From Peptostreptococcaceae bacterium (GTDB taxonomy: Bacteria; Bacillota_A; Clostridia; Peptostreptococcales; Anaerovoracaceae): a DNA stretch of 6,547 nt. Position 1 is the stretch's first letter. Each line of letters opens with the position of its first letter. The stretch lies in the NCBI GenBank assembly GCA_016650135.1, contig JAENWH010000107.1, positions 1-6,547 on the forward strand, given 5' to 3'. Under the pieces are notes generated by a model that was not told the DNA's origin, searched no databases, and saw nothing but the letters and a program-made list of their open reading frames with translations. The translations under genes and the position numbers were made by a program. Of this stretch, positions 1 to 5,022 are shown piece by piece.

Positions 1-330
1 AGCCGCCTCAACGAAGAAAATCACAGGCGTCAGGATGAAAATAATAAAGATGCCGATTAGCACGGCTGAGAATCGGCGTTCAGGGAATGCCCTTCTCTGA
101 ATTTTCAAAATTCCCTTTAAAAAGAAGACAAATATTCGGGCGAACATCCATACTGTTTTTTCCTGGTAAAATTCTTTACGTGCTATCAGGTTTTGTCTGA
201 TTAAAAGAGTCTTTTTCTTGATTCCACGAAATCGGAAAACAACAAAGACAAAAATTTTTGCCATCAGGAATACATAGTCATATCCGAGGACATTCTTTAT
301 TATGCTAGTATAATAACTCATAAATTTCAA
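1..330 (-). CDS. Partial membrane protein of unknown function (N-terminal ~110 residues)
   Basis: A minus-strand frame is open from a start near 330 to the left edge with no stop, so only the N-terminal part is present. Two starts are possible. A TTG at 330-328 has GAGG at 343-340 with a 9-base gap, while the ATG at 321-319 lies 18 bases from that site; the TTG is preferred for this reason. Counting from the ATG, residues 1-83 are strongly basic, with clusters such as FRFRGIKKK and IQRRAFPERR, and contain two short hydrophobic stretches (around 21-29 and 61-70). Residues 84-105 form a clear membrane helix (FSAVLIGIFIIFIL...). The positive charge before the helix predicts a cytoplasmic N-terminus. 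No family is recognised. It lies downstream of the SLH surface-protein gene on the same strand, separated by a hairpin. Low-complexity basic sequence lowers certainty, but the long open frame, the helix and the ribosome site support a real gene. Confidence 0.6.
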   Translation of the reverse strand, partial: MKFMSYYTSIIKNVLGYDYVFLMAKIFVFVVFRFRGIKKKTLLIRQNLIARKEFYQEKTVWMFARIFVFFLKGILKIQRRAFPERRFSAVLIGIFIIFILTPVIFFVEAA

Positions 331-365
331 TTTAGGTTTCCTCGCTTTTAATCCTTTTGTCAAAT

Positions 366-405
366 GATGGCTGAAGGCTTCTGCGTTTGCAGAAGCCTGT
401 CCATC
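366..405 (-). terminator. Long hairpin after the surface-protein gene; probable terminator or 3' processing structure
   Basis: A perfect 10-bp stem (AGGCTTCTGC at 375-384 with GCAGAAGCCT at 389-398, four-base loop) is extended by an outer 5-bp stem (GATGG 366-370 with CCATC 401-405) across a small internal loop. It begins 43 bases beyond the stop codon of the surface-protein gene, the usual place for its terminator. The minus-strand transcript has only a weak T-run after the stem (ATTTG). The plus strand has the better T-run (TTTTT at 409-413), although no plus-strand gene is visible. It may act in both directions, or may stabilise the 3' end while allowing some readthrough into the gene starting at 330. 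Confidence 0.6.
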
Positions 406-447
406 CTGTTTTTACCTTTAAATCAAGTCTGATTTTTCAAGCAGCCC

Positions 448-3400
448 CTATTTAGCAACATTTTTGGTAAATGTCATTAGTACAGCCGCTACTTGGGCTC
501 TAGTTGCAAAGCCTCTAGTATCTAACAGGGTTGGTGTTATGCCGCTGATCAGTTTTGCTCCTGCTGCCCATTCTACACTTTGTAGTGCCCAATTTGACAC
601 CTCTATTGCATCTGCAAATGATCCAAGATCATCGTTAGCTGTTAGGTTGTATCCTTTATATTCGGAATATCGGTAAAGTATAGAAGCTAACTCTTGTCTG
701 CTTATATTATTAGTAGGGGCGTAAGTACCATTTAAGTAACCATCAACAATATTGTTTTTAACTGCCCAGGCTATAGAATTGTCGTACCAAGATCCCTCTC
801 TTACATCCGAGAAATCACTTCTTCCAATTACAGTTGGTTGCCCCTCTAAACGATAAAGAATAGCTGCAATCATTCCTCTGCTGGTTTCACTCAATGGGTC
901 AAATATAACAGTCCCGTCGTTTTGCTTAATACCTACCATCAATCCCTTTTCAGCAGTATATTCAACTGCTTCATAAAACCATCTCGTGTTACCTACATCA
1001 GCAAATGAAACTGCAGCGCCATTATTGTCAATGGCTGGTTCAGTTGCAATAGGGCCCTCAATGCCGGGTTCAGTTGTTATTCCTGAATCTGTAACCACTA
1101 GAGGAGTTGACCTCCTTCTATCGGTTTTGAATGTGATTTGATCTGAATAGTAAGTGTCATCACTATCTATTGCATAAGCTTTACAATAATATGTTGTATT
1201 ACTATATAATCCAGTAATTTCAGTATTGAAAATTCCTGCTCCAGTAAGCCCTGTTAGCGTCACTTTACTGTTTGCTGTACTTGGATTGCTAGTATTGCTA
1301 TAAACAAATCCATACTCCGACAAGGTTCCTGAAGTACCTAGGTTGAGAATTTCCCCCGTCAAAGTTGCTCTGTCCCTGCCTACAGCTGTATTATTCGAGG
1401 TTAAAGTCATAGGTTCTGTATAATCTCCTCTTTTAATTATAGCTGTCGCTGTTGAAGATTCATTACCGGCTGAATCTACTGCTTTATAGATGAAATTGTA
1501 CACCCCGTCAGTAGAAAATGTTATTGCATCTCCAGTCGTCCAACCCGAATCTTCTTTTATTTTATATTTATGAACAATCGTCGAACCATTATCATCATCA
1601 TTTGATAGCGTCACAGTAACTGTCAAAGGAGTCCAGGTTCCAGGGGTATATTTATCATTATCACTATCAGTCATCACAATTTTAGGTACTGCTGGTGATG
1701 TGTTGTCAACTCCAAAAGTATATTCCTCCGAAACTCCGGAGCTTATGGTGTCATCACTGTTTATTGCATAAACATGTAAATAATAATCTCCTAAATTACC
1801 TGGTGTTGCTACAACAGATCTACTAATTGATCCCTTGCTTGTTCCGTTTGATATCATGACACTATCCCCAACATAATCACTTGATGTTGACCATATATAA
1901 ATCCAATTGCTTATAGTTGAAGAAATCAAGTTTGAAACTTCAACCGTAATATCATTGTTAGCCAAGTCGTTTGTGAATATATTGCCTCCATTAGGAGTGT
2001 ATGAAATTAATGGTATATCAAAATTAACGTTGTAAATTACTGTATTTCCCGAGCCATCTTTGACTTCTATTGCCATCCCTTGTAAAGTACTTGGCTTAAA
2101 TGTATAAGTTTTTGTAATAGTATTAGACGCAACGGCAGGAACCCATGGCCCTATTGTCTTTGTTCCCGCTGTTCCCGCTGCTGTAGTTGTTATTCTATAA
2201 CTGTCAGGACCTGACCCATTGTCAGTTATCTTGAATGTAGCAGTGGCATTTGTACTATTTCCTGTTATTCCAACATTTAAAGATGGTGCTACAGTATCAA
2301 TTATATTCAGTGTTTGGGTAAATGTATTTGATTCAATTGAATTACCTGATACAGTTAATGATATATCATATCTTCCTGACGGCAATCCTGCAAAATCAAA
2401 TGCTGGTTCATCTCCAGTTTCTGATCTCTTTAATTGGCCCATTTCATTATATACTTTCCAGCTATATGATAAAGATCTTTGCGAAAATAGTGGATCAAAA
2501 GACAAATCATCTGGAGTGATTGAAGTTGTCGAGGAATTTTCTAAGTCCAATGACTCATCTATAGTAAATGCTGCTATAGGTTTTACCGTTTGATCATTTG
2601 ATAAGTAAATAACATCAGGGCTACTTAGAAAATTTTGATCATCTTTAACAACTAACTGAACTAAAATATTTTTACTTGTACCGGTAACTACTTTCATAGC
2701 TGCGAGTGAAGTATTTACTATAGCTACATCTGTCGTTGTTTGCCAATCTGGCGAATCGGCTTCTTTTATGCTCCAATTCTCTTCTACAATTGTGCCATTA
2801 TTAGGATCTGTTGATATGCTTGATAATGTTGTTCCATTGTATGCAATTTTAACTACTGGTACTTTTGTCAAATCTGGATCAATCATTCCTACCAAGTATT
2901 TTGCTATTTTAGTAACTTGTTCATTGTAACCAATAGCCCCTACAGTGGTACCATCACTAAAATTTACGGCACTCGTACTTGTATTTACGAAGATTCCCTT
3001 GTTGTTGTTTTCTTTAATAAAACTCATTTCCTGATCTTCGTGAGAGGAGTCTCCCCAACCTATATAATTAACATCATCATCAATAAGTTTCATTACCATT
3101 TCTGTTCTTGAATTGTTATTGTCAAAATTTACTATTCCACTATTATCAATATTGATAAGCGCATGAATCGCCCCCTCATGCCATTTTGGTTCAAGAATTT
3201 TTTGGTCGAATGTTTTTGTTGCATTGCTATTTATATTAATGTTTTCAAATACAAATGATGAAAGTTGTGTACACGAATGTCCAACGCCAGTATATGAAAC
3301 CAATGGTCCATATCCACTGATACCTGTAGGTGTTATTGCATAATCGTCGTAAACAACGGATTCAGCTAATGTGTTTGGATTTATTTCATAATATGAAATT

Positions 3401-4329
3401 TTATCATTTGACACTTCAATTCTAATATTTTTAATATTTATTGATGTTAATTTTGATGGTTTTGTATCCTCTTTTGTAACTTCCGGTCTGGTTATAAAAC
3501 TTGATAATGGCCATTCTTTAGCTGTAGAGTCAGAAACTCTGCTATGAAAAAAATCAACATCCAATCCATCAACTTTATACAATTCAATATTCTTATTTTT
3601 ATAATTCGAATAAAGAATATATCCACTAATTGCTCCACCACTTATACCAGCATTGATCAAAAAACCGGCTCCTTCAAAAGTATGCAATAAAATAGAATTC
3701 TCATATATTGTATAATCTATCGTTTTATCTTGTGTATTTTGGTCTGGGTAAATCATAAAATCATTCATACCAGGGTCTCCATACCCCATAAAAGTGATTC
3801 TACTTCCATTCGGATATATATGTTTATCTCTTAAATAAACTTTATCATTACCAACGTTTTCAGAAGTATAAAACTTCCCATCATTATAATAAGATGTTTC
3901 TCTATAATAATAAAACGGTTGTCCCTCTCTATTAGCTAGAGTTAAAAGATCATTCTCATCATCCGTTGTTTTTGAGCTTAACTCATAGGTCGGGCTATAA
4001 TAATGATCATAAATATCCCATGCCTCTTCATTTGATGTCTCTATATTGCTCGGCTGCACGAAATTGATTACCACAGAATCCGGCGATATTGTATAATCTG
4101 AACTGCTTCCATATAAATTGTTAAATTCACTTACAACTTTACTTTTTAAATCTGCTTCCAAATTACTGTAATTAATATTAGTATTACTTGGGTCAACGGC
4201 CACCTCAATTTCGTACCTAACACCAGAACTTTCTGTGGTACTTGCAGTGGCTCCAAAAGACATAGTAGTAAAACTTCCTAATGTTAGTACAATGACTAAA
4301 ATAAATGATAGTGCTTTTCTTCCTTTCAT
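448..4329 (-). CDS. Large secreted modular surface protein with three C-terminal SLH domains
   Basis: A 1293-residue cell-surface protein, probably an adhesin or S-layer-associated protein. The ATG at 4329 has a strong AGGAGG at 4344-4339, 9 bases upstream. Residues 1-29 are a Sec signal peptide (MKGRK, hydrophobic core, cleavage probably after ATA at 27-29). Residues 30-165 are unassigned and rich in Tyr, Asp and Ser. Residues 165-368 look like a lectin/LamG-type beta sandwich (EGAGFLINAGIS at 219-230, GYGPLVSYTG at 339-348). Residues 383-484 resemble part of a vWA fold. Beta-sandwich modules follow: 487-579, a PKD-like one at 581-678, Ig-like 679-775 and 776-873, a bacterial Ig-like one at 874-970 (YKAVDSAGNES) and an FN3-like one at 971-1069. 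A linker with TTEPGI/ATEPAI leads to SLH repeats at about 1107-1163, 1171-1225 and 1235-1290, with SLH-type motifs TSRGM, ISRQE and ATRAQ. SLH domains of this kind usually bind pyruvylated secondary cell-wall polysaccharide. The SLH assignment is firm, the N-terminal domain names are inference, and the ligand is unknown. AT content rises towards the 5' end of the gene. Confidence 0.95.
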   Translation of the reverse strand: MKGRKALSFILVIVLTLGSFTTMSFGATASTTESSGVRYEIEVAVDPSNTNINYSNLEADLKSKVVSEFNNLYGSSSDYTISPDSVVINFVQPSNIETSNEEAWDIYDHYYSPTYELSSKTTDDENDLLTLANREGQPFYYYRETSYYNDGKFYTSENVGNDKVYLRDKHIYPNGSRITFMGYGDPGMNDFMIYPDQNTQDKTIDYTIYENSILLHTFEGAGFLINAGISGGAISGYILYSNYKNKNIELYKVDGLDVDFFHSRVSDSTAKEWPLSSFITRPEVTKEDTKPSKLTSINIKNIRIEVSNDKISYYEINPNTLAESVVYDDYAITPTGISGYGPLVSYTGVGHSCTQLSSFVFENININSNATKTFDQKILEPKWHEGAIHALINIDNSGIVNFDNNNSRTEMVMKLIDDDVNYIGWGDSSHEDQEMSFIKENNNKGIFVNTSTSAVNFSDGTTVGAIGYNEQVTKIAKYLVGMIDPDLTKVPVVKIAYNGTTLSSISTDPNNGTIVEENWSIKEADSPDWQTTTDVAIVNTSLAAMKVVTGTSKNILVQLVVKDDQNFLSSPDVIYLSNDQTVKPIAAFTIDESLDLENSSTTSITPDDLSFDPLFSQRSLSYSWKVYNEMGQLKRSETGDEPAFDFAGLPSGRYDISLTVSGNSIESNTFTQTLNIIDTVAPSLNVGITGNSTNATATFKITDNGSGPDSYRITTTAAGTAGTKTIGPWVPAVASNTITKTYTFKPSTLQGMAIEVKDGSGNTVIYNVNFDIPLISYTPNGGNIFTNDLANNDITVEVSNLISSTISNWIYIWSTSSDYVGDSVMISNGTSKGSISRSVVATPGNLGDYYLHVYAINSDDTISSGVSEEYTFGVDNTSPAVPKIVMTDSDNDKYTPGTWTPLTVTVTLSNDDDNGSTIVHKYKIKEDSGWTTGDAITFSTDGVYNFIYKAVDSAGNESSTATAIIKRGDYTEPMTLTSNNTAVGRDRATLTGEILNLGTSGTLSEYGFVYSNTSNPSTANSKVTLTGLTGAGIFNTEITGLYSNTTYYCKAYAIDSDDTYYSDQITFKTDRRRSTPLVVTDSGITTEPGIEGPIATEPAIDNNGAAVSFADVGNTRWFYEAVEYTAEKGLMVGIKQNDGTVIFDPLSETSRGMIAAILYRLEGQPTVIGRSDFSDVREGSWYDNSIAWAVKNNIVDGYLNGTYAPTNNISRQELASILYRYSEYKGYNLTANDDLGSFADAIEVSNWALQSVEWAAGAKLISGITPTLLDTRGFATRAQVAAVLMTFTKNVAK

Positions 4330-4365
4330 ATCATATTCCCTCCTGTTTTATGGATTTAATCCAAA

Positions 4366-4393
4366 ATATTAACTAATGAAAATTGTTTTGCAA
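4366..4393 (-). promoter_or_regulatory. Weak candidate promoter for the surface-protein gene
   Basis: In the 70-base gap before the surface-protein gene, TTGCAA (4393-4388) and TAATAT (4371-4366) are spaced 16 bases apart on the minus strand, each matching four of six positions of the sigma-A consensus. Transcription would begin near 4358, about 30 bases before the start codon. A 13-base palindrome, TGGATTTAATCCA at 4351-4363, overlaps this predicted start. The region is AT-rich, so such matches arise easily by chance; the gene may instead be read from the promoter at 4855-4883. Confidence 0.22.
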
Positions 4394-4399
4394 TTGAAT

Positions 4400-4720
4400 C
4401 TATTTAAATACCGGCAGATAACTCCGGATCACAGCCACGTATAATTCTTTATCCACCTCCGCATATCCCACAATCCATTCAAAAGGATATTTCAGGCTTC
4501 CCCTTGGGAATATTGGAATCTGCTTGTAGGCATTTGTCATGATGATGTCTTGTCCTGGATACTTCTTTTTTATATTACCAATTTCTCCTATTACCTCAAA
4601 GCCTCCATCCGGATATAACTTCTCAATTTTTTGTTTTGAATAAAAATCGATCATGCTTTTACTGTTTCGCTCTTTCATCGTAGAATCACACTTATGTGCC
4701 TGGGTAAACCAGTAAATCAT
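4400..4720 (-). CDS. Small soluble protein of unknown function, 106 residues
   Basis: The ATG at 4720 is preceded by a perfect AGGAGG at 4733-4728 with a 7-base gap, and the frame ends in TAG at 4402-4400. This ribosome site is the main evidence that the gene is real and starts here rather than at the internal methionines 15 or 23. No signal peptide or membrane helix is visible. The N-terminal third is polar and basic with one cysteine (C11). The middle contains KLYPDGGFEVIGEIG and a KKKYPGQD stretch. The C-terminal half alternates hydrophobic and aromatic residues (FEWIVGYAEVDKELYVAV), suggesting a small alpha/beta fold. I do not recognise the family. It lies 70 bases upstream of the surface-protein gene on the same strand with no convincing terminator between, so co-transcription from the promoter at 4855-4883 is plausible. 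A regulatory or accessory role for the surface protein would be a guess. Confidence 0.75.
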   Translation of the reverse strand: MIYWFTQAHKCDSTMKERNSKSMIDFYSKQKIEKLYPDGGFEVIGEIGNIKKKYPGQDIIMTNAYKQIPIFPRGSLKYPFEWIVGYAEVDKELYVAVIRSYLPVFK

Positions 4721-4854
4721 AATTTTTCCTCCTTTTTTAATGCCATCGTTGCCTAATCCAATTATTCAGCGGACACACTCTATTAAACCAGCCTTAATTC
4801 GTACCTTGTTATTATTCATATTTCAAGACCTGTTATTATTTAATGCACGAAATT

Positions 4855-4883
4855 ATTATACGAAATAAAAACACAAAAAACAA
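4855..4883 (-). promoter_or_regulatory. Probable sigma-A promoter driving the 106-residue gene (and perhaps the surface protein)
   Basis: On the minus strand a perfect -10 box TATAAT (4860-4855) lies exactly 17 bases downstream of TTGTTT (4883-4878), which keeps the TTG of the -35 consensus. The predicted start is near 4848, giving a leader of about 130 bases before the ATG at 4720. The position just after the kinase terminator and before the next same-strand gene is what a promoter should have. The -35 is weak (three of six), so an activator or an A/T-rich upstream element may help. Confidence 0.5.
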
Positions 4884-4889
4884 GAAATT

Positions 4890-4921
4890 CGAAATTGACA
4901 CCTCCAGGAGCGAAATTGACA
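4890..4921 (-). repeat. Direct repeats TGTCAATTTCG x2, resembling IS21-family end repeats (remnant)
   Basis: The 11-mer CGAAATTGACA occurs perfectly at 4890-4900 and 4911-4921, a period of 21 bases; on the minus strand it reads TGTCAATTTCG. The 10 bases between contain the small palindrome CTCCAGGAG. The core ATTTCG recurs at 4861-4866 and 4848-4853. From family knowledge, IS21-type elements end in TG...CA and carry several short repeats of a TGTCAATTT/TGTCATTTT type near each end. No istA or istB coding sequence is present, so at most this is a solo end or a small non-autonomous derivative. The alternative is a pair of regulator-binding sites just upstream of the -35 box at 4878-4883. Confidence 0.4.
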
Positions 4922-4980
4922 TAAAAAAGAGGCAATCCCTGGGTTTTATTTCAGTGACACCTCTTAATTTCAGTCAATTT
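4913..4980. repeat. Imperfect inverted repeat enclosing the kinase terminator
   Basis: AAATTGAC at 4913-4920 is the reverse complement of GTCAATTT at 4973-4980, and AAGAGG at 4927-4932 pairs with CCTCTT at 4960-4965. The two matched blocks are separated by 6 bases on the left arm and 7 on the right, so the arms line up almost symmetrically over 68 bases. The left arm's outer block is the same sequence as the second direct repeat. This could be a tiny mobile-element derivative with facing ends, or simply an extended terminator stem. Confidence 0.5.
4923..4965 (-). terminator. Rho-independent terminator of the histidine kinase gene
   Basis: In the minus-strand transcript AAGAGG (4965-4960) pairs with CCTCTT (4932-4927), and a further CACTG/CAGGG pairing with one mismatch can form inside the long loop. 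The stem runs straight into TTTTTT (4928-4923). It lies 57 bases beyond the kinase stop codon. The loop is longer than usual, but the stem plus six-base T-run on the correct strand makes this a good call. It implies that the kinase is the last gene of its transcript. Confidence 0.65.
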
Positions 4981-5022
4981 TATAAATATAATCTTGCCAA
5001 TTCAATCCTGCTTTGCTTATTT

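Larger units (their letters stand above)
4721..5022. other. 302-base intergenic region: terminator, IS21-like repeats, promoter, leader
   Basis: This gap between the kinase and the small unknown gene contains no credible gene. From right to left it holds 57 bases of AT-rich 3' flank of the kinase, a terminator hairpin (4923-4965) nested inside wider inverted repeats (4913-4920 with 4973-4980), two direct repeats of CGAAATTGACA (4890-4900 and 4911-4921), a promoter (4855-4883), and a leader of about 130 bases with an AGGAGG site just before the 106-residue gene. A plus-strand frame crossing this area from 4843 lacks a ribosome site and overlaps the kinase gene antisense, so I do not call it. 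Confidence 0.6.

Noticed and set aside
335..363. Perfect TTGACA (363-358, minus) upstream of the left-edge gene as a promoter
   Set aside because: At 16-18 base spacing there is no -10-like hexamer (GAAACC-type sequence instead), and the ribosome site would overlap the promoter core.
2219..2593. Plus-strand open frame of 124 residues inside the surface-protein gene
   Set aside because: Antisense shadow of a gene with clear domains; no ribosome site or recognisable protein features.
4381..4395. Small inverted repeat AATTG/CAATT as a terminator between the 106-residue gene and the surface-protein gene
   Set aside because: Stem of five mostly A-T pairs is too weak, with only a short T-run; not a credible terminator.
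4766..4819. Possible 17-codon leader peptide (MNNNKVRIK...) on the minus strand upstream of the 106-residue gene
   Set aside because: Only a weak CAGG-type site, no run of regulatory codons, and no alternative hairpin pairs recognised; a short frame of this length is expected by chance.
4890..4980. CRISPR array
   Set aside because: Only two full direct repeats of 11 bases with a 10-base spacer and no further units; far too short and no cas gene.
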